Part shown: positions 27,605-35,534 of the stretch, piece by piece | Numbering within the stretch: the stretch's first letter is position 1 | Layout: each line of letters starts with the position of its first letter | Assembly (NCBI GenBank): GCA_944326155.1 | Contig: CALVCV010000002.1 | Location: forward strand, 68,514-116,805 | From: an uncultured Bacilli bacterium | GTDB taxonomy: Bacteria; Bacillota_I; Bacilli_A; ML615J-28; CAG-313 | DNA: 48,292 nucleotides | Direction of reading: 5' to 3' | The notes under the pieces: model-generated | What the model was told of the DNA's origin: nothing | The model's database searches: none | The model's input: the letters and a program-made list of their open reading frames with translations, nothing else | Program-made: the position numbers and the translations under genes

Positions 27605-28751
27605 AAAAACTATTTTGGGAATTGAAAGAGTTGATGAATTCACATCGATATTTACTGGTAAAAGAATTGGATTAATTACCAATCCAACAGGAATTGATTC
27701 CAATTTTAAAAGTTCAGTTGATATTTTAAAAGAAAAAACTAATTTAGTTGCTTTATTTTCACCTGAACATGGTCTTAGAGCCAATATTCAAGCTGGTGAA
27801 CATTTGGAAAGCTATGTTGATGATGAAACAGGTATTATGGTATATAGTTTATATGGTTCAACTCGCAAACCATCAAAAGAAATAATGGATAAAATTGATA
27901 TTATGTCAATTGATATTCAAGATTGTGGATCAAGATATTATACTTTTATTTATACAATGGCATATTGCATGCAAGCATGTGCTGAATATAATAAAGAATT
28001 CATTGTATTTGATAGGCCTAACCCTATTAATTGTGAAAAAGTTGAAGGTAATAAATTAAATATTGAAAAATATCGTTCTTTTGTCGGTTATTATCCTATC
28101 GTTCAACGTCATGGCATGACAATGGGTGAACTTGCAAGATTATTCAATGAAGAATATCAAATTAATTGTCATTTAACTGTTATTCCAATGTTAAATTATG
28201 AAAGATGGATGGATTTTGAAGATACCAAGTTACCTTGGGTAACACCTACACCTAATCTTCCTAAAGTTGATACCGCATACGCATATAATGCAACATGTAT
28301 ATTTGAAGGAACCAATATTTCTGAAGGAAGAGGAACAACTACTCCTTTTGAACTAATTGGCGCTCCTTGGATTAAAGCTGAAAGATTAGCAGAAGAACTC
28401 AACAGCTATAATTTAAAAGGTGTTCACTTTAGACCACAATATTTTACACCTACCTTCTCTAAATATATGAATCAAGTTTGTGGTGGTGTCTTTGTCCATA
28501 TTACAAATCGTAAAGCGTTTGAAGCCTTAAAAACAAGTTGGACAATGCTTTATCATATTCGTACTAAATATAAAGACAATTTTGCTATTAATAAACCCTA
28601 TACAGAAGGACGTCCAACATTATTTCATTTTGAAGCAGGTGATGATACAGTTATTGAAAATAGTATTCCACTTAGCAAACAGCTTGAACAGTTAGAACTT
28701 GATGCTAAAGATTTTTATAATATCAGTAAGAAATATTATCTATATAAATAA
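27594..28751 (+). CDS. namZ: NamZ-like exo-beta-N-acetylmuramidase (DUF1343), cytoplasmic
   Basis: This 385-residue DUF1343 protein carries KRIGLITNPTGID, ALFSPEHGLRANIQAGE, DIQDCGSRYYTFIYTM, IVFDRPNPIN and FEGTNISEGRGTT, which span the family core. In Bacillus subtilis NamZ cleaves MurNAc from the non-reducing end of MurNAc-GlcNAc. The start is ATG 27594, 8 nt after GAGGAGG; a longer frame from 27567 lacks such a site. There is no signal peptide, while the Bacillus enzyme is secreted, so this copy should act on imported fragments. It overlaps the YesL gene by 11 nt. Its product MurNAc needs a kinase, and the nearest candidate (29784) is broken. Confidence 0.9.
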   Translation: MTNKKTILGIERVDEFTSIFTGKRIGLITNPTGIDSNFKSSVDILKEKTNLVALFSPEHGLRANIQAGEHLESYVDDETGIMVYSLYGSTRKPSKEIMDKIDIMSIDIQDCGSRYYTFIYTMAYCMQACAEYNKEFIVFDRPNPINCEKVEGNKLNIEKYRSFVGYYPIVQRHGMTMGELARLFNEEYQINCHLTVIPMLNYERWMDFEDTKLPWVTPTPNLPKVDTAYAYNATCIFEGTNISEGRGTTTPFELIGAPWIKAERLAEELNSYNLKGVHFRPQYFTPTFSKYMNQVCGGVFVHITNRKAFEALKTSWTMLYHIRTKYKDNFAINKPYTEGRPTLFHFEAGDDTVIENSIPLSKQLEQLELDAKDFYNISKKYYLYK

Positions 28752-28754
28752 AAT

Positions 28755-29780
28755 ATGTATAAAAAAGGAATTGCTATATATGTTGGTATGGAAAAATATT
28801 CTCTAAAAGAAAATTTAGAATATATTAGGCTTGCCAAACAATTAGGATATGAAAGTGTATTTTCATCAGCTCATATTAATGAAGCTAGTTTTGAAATTCA
28901 AGAACTGCAAATATTAATTGATGAAATTTCACAATTAGAGATGAAATTATCGTTAGATATTTCTAAAAAAATTTATAATAAGATAACGCTTCCTAAAAAT
29001 ATATATGCCTTACGACTGGATTATGGGTTTTCTCATGATGAAATTATTCAAATAGCTAAAGATAATAATTTTAAAGTTGAAATTAATGCTTCAACTTTTA
29101 CCAAAGATGCCGTATTAAAATTATTAGATGATGGAATAAATCCTACTCAGTTACGGGCTAGTTTTAATTATTATCCAAAACGTCATACTGGACATACAAT
29201 TGAATTTTGCAAAGAAATAGTTAGTTTTTATCATCAAATAGGTACTGAGGTGAGTGGATTTATCCCATCACATACTAACTATAGGCCGCCAATGTATGAA
29301 GGTCTACCAACAGTTGAAAAACATCGCAATATGAGCCTAAATTTGGCCATAGAGGAACTTAAACTTTGTGGCTTTGATGAAATTACCTTTGGTGATGCAT
29401 ATGCATCAAAAGAAGAGTTGATGCTTCTATCTAATCATCAAAAAGAAGAACTACTGATTGAATTTAGCCCTTATGGTGGTTTTAATCAATTTGATTATCT
29501 TTTAGGGGTATATAAAAGAAGAATTGATTTTAATAATGAATTATTAAGAATAAGTAAAAGGCAAAGTGGAATTTTACCTTTTAACGCAAATGTAAAAAGA
29601 AAACCTTATGATTTAACAATTGATAATGATTTATTTTTACGATATAGTGGAGAAATCAATATTATTTTACAAGATCTAGAACCCGATGAAAGAGTAAATG
29701 TTGTAGGCCATCTTCATCTTAGTGAATTTATGATTGAATATATAAAAAAAGGAGTTCCCTTCTGTTTTATCAAAAATTAA
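28755..29780 (+). CDS. mupG: MupG-like 6-phospho-N-acetylmuramidase (DUF871, GH170)
   Basis: This 341-residue cytoplasmic DUF871 protein has KGIAIYVGMEKYSLKENLEY at the N-terminus, SVFSSAHINE, the NYYPKRHTGHT motif and EITFGDAYASKEEL, all typical of the family. Staphylococcus MupG hydrolyses MurNAc-6-P-GlcNAc to MurNAc-6-P and GlcNAc after PTS uptake of the disaccharide. No PTS component is in this window, so the source of a 6-phosphorylated disaccharide is an open question. It starts 3 nt after the namZ stop with no recognisable ribosome site, implying coupled translation. Confidence 0.87.
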   Translation: MYKKGIAIYVGMEKYSLKENLEYIRLAKQLGYESVFSSAHINEASFEIQELQILIDEISQLEMKLSLDISKKIYNKITLPKNIYALRLDYGFSHDEIIQIAKDNNFKVEINASTFTKDAVLKLLDDGINPTQLRASFNYYPKRHTGHTIEFCKEIVSFYHQIGTEVSGFIPSHTNYRPPMYEGLPTVEKHRNMSLNLAIEELKLCGFDEITFGDAYASKEELMLLSNHQKEELLIEFSPYGGFNQFDYLLGVYKRRIDFNNELLRISKRQSGILPFNANVKRKPYDLTIDNDLFLRYSGEINIILQDLEPDERVNVVGHLHLSEFMIEYIKKGVPFCFIKN

Positions 29781-29783
29781 GAT

Positions 29784-30690
29784 ATGATTAAAAAAGAAGT
29801 TTATATATGTGTAGATGCGGGTGGTACAACTTCTAAGGCTGCCATTTTTTCTAAAGACGGAAAAATATTCAAAAGAGGCTATAGTGAAAGTGGATCACCT
29901 GCTGTAAACCATGAAACATGGTATTTTAATATTGATCAAGCAATTGAAGATGCCCTATCTAATCATCAAAATGATTATACTATTCAAAAAATTGCAATTG
30001 GGGTATCAGGTATTAGTGCTCTAAATGATAGTAATTTTGTCAAAAGATATTTTGAAGAAAAATATAGTGCTAAATGTGTAATCACTAGTGATACTATGAC
30101 TGCCCTTTATGCGGTGTTAGGTGCTGGTATAAATAGCGGGATAGTTGTAATTTCTGGTACGGGAATTGCCATTTTTGGTAAAAAACAAAATCAAACTGCT
30201 TTAGCAGGTGGTTGGGGACATTTAATTCGAGAAAAAGGTAGTTCATATGCCTTAGTACATGATTTTTGTGTTAAAATGATTGATAAATATGAAGCAAGTA
30301 AACCATTTAATAGTTTAGAAAAAGCTTTTTTGAGCTATTTAAAGATAAAAAATATTAGAGAATTGAATCATATCTTTTATCAGCATACAAAAGATGAAAT
30401 TGCAAAATTGAGTCTTTTTTTAAAAAAGAGGCAAGAAAAAATAATCAAGAAGCTATTTATTAAAAAAGGAAGGTTTTAAACTTGCTATACAAACCATACA
30501 AGTTATGAAAAAATTAAATTTAGGTAAAAATACCATCGTTGGTTTAACTGGTGGATTTATTGAACATGATGGTGAATATATTGTTGAAGGTTTTAAAGAA
30601 TACATGGGAAAAAAACAGATACAAGTAGTTTATAAAATACATTTTAAAGAACAATTATATGGCGTATATAGATTTGCGCTTATAGATTAA
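29784..30690 (+). pseudogene. MurK-like MurNAc/GlcNAc kinase (BadF/BadG family), two frameshifts
   Basis: The first frame (29784-30479) has the ATPase-fold motifs YICVDAGGTTSKAAIF, ISGTGIAIFG and AGGWGHLIREKGSSYAL. After LSLFLKK (near 30428) the natural continuation EARKNNQEAIY is in the -1 frame. After 30460 the continuation LLKKEGFKLAIQTIQVMKKL is again in the next -1 frame and runs to 30690 (TGGFIEHDGEYIVEGFKEYM). Restoring both single bases would give one kinase of about 300 residues, close to Clostridium MurK. Both breaks are beside A6 runs (30422-30427 and 30462-30467), and the first coincides with an A AAA AAG slippery heptamer. It is a pseudogene, a sequencing error or, for the first site only, possible programmed slippage. 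Confidence 0.82.
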
Positions 30691-30704
30691 ATAAAGGTAG
30701 GGAT

Positions 30705-31835
30705 ATGATGAAAGCAATAGGTATGATGAGTGGCACGTCACTTGATGGCATTGATATTTGTCTAGTTGATATAAGTGGCAAAGATGATTATAACTATAAG
30801 ATTGATAAGTTTCAAAGTTATAGTTATGATAAGACGTTAGTGAATAAAATTAAAGAAATATCTAAAAATGATACATCAACAGTACAAAAAATTTGTAGTT
30901 TAAACTATGAAATTGGATATGCTTATGTAGATGCAATTAAACAATTTATCAAAGATACAGGTTGTAATATGACAGAAGTGGAATTTATTGCCATTCATGG
31001 TCAAACAATTTGGCATAATCCTGGTCAAATGGATGGATATTTTTCATCAACATTACAAATAGGTGAACCAGCTGTGATTGCTTATGCGTTTAATAAAAAA
31101 GTAATTAGCAATTTCCGAACTATGGATATGGCAGCAGGTGGAAGTGGTGCACCTCTTATTCCTTTTGTCAATTATCAGTTAAATAAGAATAATTATAAGA
31201 ATTTGGCTTTTCAAAATATTGGTGGGATTGGCAATGTATGCTATCTACCTAAAAGTAAAAAACTATCTGATGTGATTGCTTTTGATACTGGTCCTGGCAA
31301 TATGTTAATTGATGGTGCAATGTTAAAACTCTATCATTTAGACTATGATGAATCTGGCAATATTGCAATATCAGGGAAAATTGTTCATGAAGTATTGAAT
31401 GAACTTTTAGAAGACCCTTATTTATATAGTAAATATCCTAAATCGACAGGTAGAGAAAAATATAACGAAGAATATTTGGATAATTTAATTGCTAAAATTA
31501 AAGTATATACAAATAAAAATGAAGATGTTATTGCGACAATTACGGCCTATACGGCTTACACTATTATTAAGGAATACAAATTGTTTTTACCAGATATTGA
31601 TGAGGTTATCTTATCTGGTGGTGGTGCACATAACAAATTTATTGTCAAATTGTTACAAAAAAACTTAAAGGCTAAAATCACAATTAGCAATCAAATCGAT
31701 GCTTATGAGGCATTTGGTTTTGCAATATTAGGACATATGACATTGTTAAATAAACCATCTAACCTTCCTGCGGTTACAGGTGCTAAAAAATATGTTATTT
31801 TGGGTAATATTACCAACCCACCTTGTGAGGAGTAA
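30705..31835 (+). CDS. anmK: Anhydro-N-acetylmuramic acid kinase AnmK
   Basis: This 376-residue sugar kinase carries the family signature GMMSGTSLDGID at the N-terminus, FIAIHGQTIWHNP, DMAAGGSGAPLIPFVNY, AFDTGPGNMLIDG and EVILSGGGAHN. AnmK opens 1,6-anhydroMurNAc and phosphorylates it, giving MurNAc-6-P for MurQ. The start is ATGATG at 30705 behind AAGGTAGGG. It follows the broken kinase by 14 nt and ends 4 nt before murQ. Its presence implies that anhydro-muropeptides, the products of lytic transglycosylases, are among the substrates. Confidence 0.95.
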   Translation: MMKAIGMMSGTSLDGIDICLVDISGKDDYNYKIDKFQSYSYDKTLVNKIKEISKNDTSTVQKICSLNYEIGYAYVDAIKQFIKDTGCNMTEVEFIAIHGQTIWHNPGQMDGYFSSTLQIGEPAVIAYAFNKKVISNFRTMDMAAGGSGAPLIPFVNYQLNKNNYKNLAFQNIGGIGNVCYLPKSKKLSDVIAFDTGPGNMLIDGAMLKLYHLDYDESGNIAISGKIVHEVLNELLEDPYLYSKYPKSTGREKYNEEYLDNLIAKIKVYTNKNEDVIATITAYTAYTIIKEYKLFLPDIDEVILSGGGAHNKFIVKLLQKNLKAKITISNQIDAYEAFGFAILGHMTLLNKPSNLPAVTGAKKYVILGNITNPPCEE

Positions 31836-31839
31836 GATT

Positions 31840-32754
31840 ATGAATGATATAAATATTAAAGAAATAACAACGGAATTAAGAAATGAAAATACGATGAATA
31901 TTGATACACTATCAACCATTGAAATTTTAAAAAAGATTAATCAAGAAGATAAAATTGTTCCACTTGCTATTGAAAAAATTTTGCCAGACATTAGTGTGTT
32001 AGTAGATAAAATAGTTTGTGCCTTTAAACAAAAAGGTAGACTAATTTATATGGGAGCAGGAACTTCTGGAAGAATTGGGGTATTAGATGCTTCAGAATGT
32101 CCACCTACTTTTGGTGTAAGTAGAAATATGGTTATTGGTTTAATTGCTGGAGGAAAAAAGGCTTTGGTGACTGCGGTTGAAAGGGCTGAAGATTCTAAAG
32201 AACTTGCGATAATAGATTTAAAAAAGATTAAAATATCTGCAAAAGATGTCGTAATTGGTATTGCAGCAAGTGGTAGAACACCTTATGTACTTGGTGGCGT
32301 TGAATATGCTAGAAGTATTGGAGCTATAACTGGATGTATTACAACATCTAAAAATTCTATTCTTGCAAGTAGTGTTGACTATCCAATTGTTGCAGTGACG
32401 GGCGCAGAGGTTGTGACTGGTTCTACAAGAATGAAATCAGGTACGGCACAAAAACTAATTTGTAATATGTTGACTACCACATCAATGATTAAACTTGGTA
32501 AAGTATATAAAAATTTAATGGTAGATTTAAAACCGACAAATGAAAAATTAATTTCGCGAAGTATTTCGATTATTTGTGAATTAACTAGTTATTCCAAAGA
32601 AAAAGCAACCCAGTTATTTTATGAATATAAAGATGTAAAAGCTGTGATATTATCAGATTTGTTTGATATTCATGATAAAAAAAAACTTGATGCACTACTC
32701 AAAAAATATAATCGCAATTTGAATACAATTATTAAAGAATATAAGGGGGAGTAA
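31840..32754 (+). CDS. murQ: N-acetylmuramic acid-6-phosphate etherase MurQ
   Basis: This 304-residue SIS-domain enzyme cleaves the lactyl ether of MurNAc-6-P to GlcNAc-6-P and D-lactate. Motifs: IYMGAGTSGRIGVLDASECP, AVERAEDS, GIAASGRTPYVLGG and GAEVVTGSTRMKSGTAQK, spanning the active site. The frame opens at 31780 inside anmK, but GAGGAG at 31827-31832 sits 7 nt before the ATG at 31840, which also gives the family's normal N-terminus. The released D-lactate is a likely substrate of the EtfB/EtfA/dehydrogenase genes in the same operon (33518-36944). Confidence 0.96.
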   Translation: MNDINIKEITTELRNENTMNIDTLSTIEILKKINQEDKIVPLAIEKILPDISVLVDKIVCAFKQKGRLIYMGAGTSGRIGVLDASECPPTFGVSRNMVIGLIAGGKKALVTAVERAEDSKELAIIDLKKIKISAKDVVIGIAASGRTPYVLGGVEYARSIGAITGCITTSKNSILASSVDYPIVAVTGAEVVTGSTRMKSGTAQKLICNMLTTTSMIKLGKVYKNLMVDLKPTNEKLISRSISIICELTSYSKEKATQLFYEYKDVKAVILSDLFDIHDKKKLDALLKKYNRNLNTIIKEYKGE

Positions 32755-32757
32755 AAG

Positions 32758-33501
32758 ATGAAAGTAGAATTACGTGAATTAATTTCTAATAGATATATTT
32801 TAAGAGGCCTTTTTTCTAAACCAGATATAGACTTTCAAAATATTGTAGTTATGCTACATGGCTTTACAGGTCATAAAAATGAAAATGGATATCTTTTTAA
32901 ACAATTAACAAAAACTTTGACTGATATTCAATTTTCAACTTTAAGATATGATTTTATGGGCAGTGGTGAAAGTGATGGCAATTTTGAAGATTTCACTCTT
33001 TTTAGTTTGTTAGAAGATGCTAAAAATATTATTAAAGAAGCCTATTTATTAAATCATCAAAAAAAGATAATTTTACTAGGTTTTTCAATGGGTGGGGCCA
33101 TTGCAAGTCGTATTGCCATTGAAATGAAAGACTACATTGAAAAATTAATTTTATTATCTCCTGCAGGTAATATTGCAAAAATCATCCATAGTCGTTTTGA
33201 AAGTAACCCAATTGATGAAAATGGTAATATTGATATGGGTGGATATTATATGAATAAAAAATTAGATCAATCATTTAGCGGATATGATTTATATAAAGAT
33301 ATTGAGACTTTTGAGCGTCCTGTATTAATTACCCAAGGTAGCGCAGATCGCTCAGTACCACCAATGTATAGTAAAAAATATGATGAATTATATCCTAATA
33401 GTAAATATGTATTAATAGAAGGTTCAGAGCATTGCTATACAAAAGTACCATATCGTAAGATATTAAATGACACAGTTAAAGAATTTGTAATGAAAAAATA
33501 A
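32758..33501 (+). CDS. Alpha/beta hydrolase of the esterase/S33 type
   Basis: This 247-residue cytoplasmic hydrolase has oxyanion motif LHGFTGHK, nucleophile elbow GFSMGG (Ser110), Asp197 in QGSADRSVP and His225 in GSEHCY, so a full triad is present. It resembles small carboxylesterases of the cinnamoyl/feruloyl esterase group. It starts 3 nt after murQ. O-acetyl removal from wall sugars would suit the operon but is a guess; peptide or other ester substrates are equally possible. No signal peptide or lid insertion of note. Confidence 0.85.
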   Translation: MKVELRELISNRYILRGLFSKPDIDFQNIVVMLHGFTGHKNENGYLFKQLTKTLTDIQFSTLRYDFMGSGESDGNFEDFTLFSLLEDAKNIIKEAYLLNHQKKIILLGFSMGGAIASRIAIEMKDYIEKLILLSPAGNIAKIIHSRFESNPIDENGNIDMGGYYMNKKLDQSFSGYDLYKDIETFERPVLITQGSADRSVPPMYSKKYDELYPNSKYVLIEGSEHCYTKVPYRKILNDTVKEFVMKK

Positions 33502-33517
33502 GGATAGGAGATTAAAA

Positions 33518-34306
33518 ATGAATATTGTTGTATGTGTAAAACAAGTACCAGCCTCATCTGATGTAAAAATTGATCCTGTAACAGGAGTACTGATCAGAGA
33601 TGGCAATAATACTAAAATGAATCCGTATGATTTATATGGTCTAGAAACAGCACTTCGTATTAAAGAACAAAATAGTGCTATAATTAAAACTATTTCTATG
33701 GGTCCAACACCCGCCAAAGCTGTTTTAGAAGAATCACTATGGATGGGTTGTGATGAATCGCTACTTATAAGTGATCGTAAGTTTGGTGGTGCTGACGTTG
33801 TTGCCACGGCATATACGCTTAGCCAAGGTATTCGCAAATTAGGTGATTTTGACTTAATTATTTGTGGTAAACAAACGACAGATGGTGATACTGCTCAAGT
33901 AGGTGCCGAAATTGCTGAATATTTGCAAATTCCTCATATAGCTTATGTTGAAAAAGTTTTAGAAGTAACAGATGAATATATTGTTGTTAGAGCGTCAATG
34001 GATAAAACAATTGAAACCTTTAAGGTTAAACTTCCATGTTTAATTACCATTGATAAAGGACATATTACACCAAGACTTCCTTCTTATAAACGTGGGAAAG
34101 AATTAAATCACATTGATATTCCCATTGTAACATTTGCGGACGTCATTGATCAAGATGAAACACACTATGGTTTAAAAGGTTCACCAACTCAGGTAGAAAA
34201 AATGTTTCCACCAACAAAAAATACTGACAAAACAATTATTAATGGTTCAGTCCAAGAACAAGTAGATATTTTGACAGAAATATTAAAAAATAAGAAATAT
34301 GTATAG
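33518..34306 (+). CDS. etfB: Electron-transfer flavoprotein beta subunit, LctB-like
   Basis: This 262-residue EtfB starts with IVVCVKQVPASSDVKIDP and contains NPYDLYGLETALRIKE, CGKQTTDGDTAQVGAEIAE, KLPCLITIDKG and GLKGSPTQVEKMF. With EtfA it binds FAD/AMP and passes electrons between a dehydrogenase and NAD or ferredoxin. The order EtfB, EtfA with an Fe-S domain, then a GlcD-like FAD dehydrogenase, matches lctBCD of Acetobacterium woodii, where the complex oxidises lactate with NAD+ by electron confurcation. The AGGAGATT region precedes the ATG; it is 16 nt after the hydrolase. Confidence 0.93.
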   Translation: MNIVVCVKQVPASSDVKIDPVTGVLIRDGNNTKMNPYDLYGLETALRIKEQNSAIIKTISMGPTPAKAVLEESLWMGCDESLLISDRKFGGADVVATAYTLSQGIRKLGDFDLIICGKQTTDGDTAQVGAEIAEYLQIPHIAYVEKVLEVTDEYIVVRASMDKTIETFKVKLPCLITIDKGHITPRLPSYKRGKELNHIDIPIVTFADVIDQDETHYGLKGSPTQVEKMFPPTKNTDKTIINGSVQEQVDILTEILKNKKYV

Positions 34307-34314
34307 GTGATAGT

Positions 34315-35526
34315 ATGGCTAAAAAATTAATAATCAATCAAGAAAAAGTAAATCAAGAAACAATAGATGCAGTCATGAAAGTTTGTCCCTTTGGTGGACT
34401 TGAGTATGTTGATGGAAAATTAAACTTTACTGCTGGTTGTAAGAATTGTGGGCTTTGTGCAAAAAAAGGGCCTGCTGGGTTAGTTACTGAGGTGATTGAG
34501 CAAGATCAAACACCAAAAATTGATAAAAGTTTATGGCGTGGTGTGAGTGTTTTTATTGAAACTGATTTAGATGGTGTTCATCCTGTTTCTTATGAGTTAA
34601 TAGGTAAAGCAAAAGAATTGGCATCGGTAATTAAACATCCAGTTTATGCTATTCTTATTGGCTCTAAAATTAAAAATGATCAATATGTAGATGAAATTTT
34701 AGCTTATGGTGTAGATAAAGTATATATTTATGAAGATTCTGCCTATCAAGAATTTAATATAGAGCGCTATGCAAAATGTGTTGAAGATTTTATCAATAAA
34801 ATTAAACCAACTGTAGTATTATATGGTGGTACACCTCTTGGTAGAAGCTTTGCACCGAGAATTGCTGCCCATTTTAGAACAGGTTTAACAGCAGATTGCA
34901 CAAGACTTGGCATGAAGGAAAATACCGATTTAATTCAAGTTCGTCCAGCCTTTGGTGGTAACGTTATGGCTCAAATTGTTTGCCCTAATAACCGGCCTCA
35001 AATGTCTACTGTTCGTTATAAAATTTTTCCAATGCCACAGAAGGTTACACCATTTGGCGAAAAAGTCTATATGGATGTGACAGACCTTGATAAGAGTAGC
35101 AATATTGATACAATAGAAGTGAAAGTAAAAGAAAAAATCCAAGATATTTCAGAAGCAGAAGTTATTATTGCTTGTGGTAGGGCCTTCAAAACAAAAGAAG
35201 ACTTGCAAATGGCTGAAGAATTGGCTAATCTTCTAGGAGGTGTTGTTGCAGTAACTAGACCACTAGTTGAAGCAGGTTGGAAAGATGCAAAATATCAAAT
35301 TGGGTTAAGTGGTAGAACTGTTGCACCTAAATTAATAATTAATTTAGGCATTAGTGGTGCTGTACAATTTACAGCAGGTATGAATGGTAGTGAATTAATT
35401 ATTTCAATAAATGATAATCCTTCAGCGGCTATTTTTGATGTATCGCACTATGGTATCGTTGGTGATATTTATAAAATTGTGCCTAATCTAATAGCCTGCA
35501 TTAAAAATGCAAAAGGTTTAAAATAG
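34315..35526 (+). CDS. etfA: Electron-transfer flavoprotein alpha subunit with N-terminal Fe-S domain, LctC-like
   Basis: This 403-residue EtfA is about 60-70 residues longer than classical EtfA owing to an N-terminal ferredoxin-like domain. Cys24 (in CPFGG) and Cys42, Cys45 and Cys48 (in CKNCGLC) can bind one [4Fe-4S] cluster. The EtfA core follows, with [37 protein letters not shown] and the FAD-binding C-terminus ([31 protein letters not shown]-type [21 protein letters not shown] region). Such Fe-S EtfA subunits occur in lactate dehydrogenase/Etf complexes of anaerobes. It starts 8 nt after etfB with a GGTGATAGT leader and is 8 nt before the dehydrogenase. Confidence 0.94.
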   Translation: MAKKLIINQEKVNQETIDAVMKVCPFGGLEYVDGKLNFTAGCKNCGLCAKKGPAGLVTEVIEQDQTPKIDKSLWRGVSVFIETDLDGVHPVSYELIGKAKELASVIKHPVYAILIGSKIKNDQYVDEILAYGVDKVYIYEDSAYQEFNIERYAKCVEDFINKIKPTVVLYGGTPLGRSFAPRIAAHFRTGLTADCTRLGMKENTDLIQVRPAFGGNVMAQIVCPNNRPQMSTVRYKIFPMPQKVTPFGEKVYMDVTDLDKSSNIDTIEVKVKEKIQDISEAEVIIACGRAFKTKEDLQMAEELANLLGGVVAVTRPLVEAGWKDAKYQIGLSGRTVAPKLIINLGISGAVQFTAGMNGSELIISINDNPSAAIFDVSHYGIVGDIYKIVPNLIACIKNAKGLK

Positions 35527-35534
35527 GAGGAATT

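Noticed and set aside
30422-30428. Programmed -1 frameshifting as the full explanation of the split kinase
   Set aside because: The A AAA AAG heptamer fits the first shift, but a second shift about 35 nt later has no slippery sequence and the intermediate frame hits a stop, so slippage alone cannot produce the kinase.
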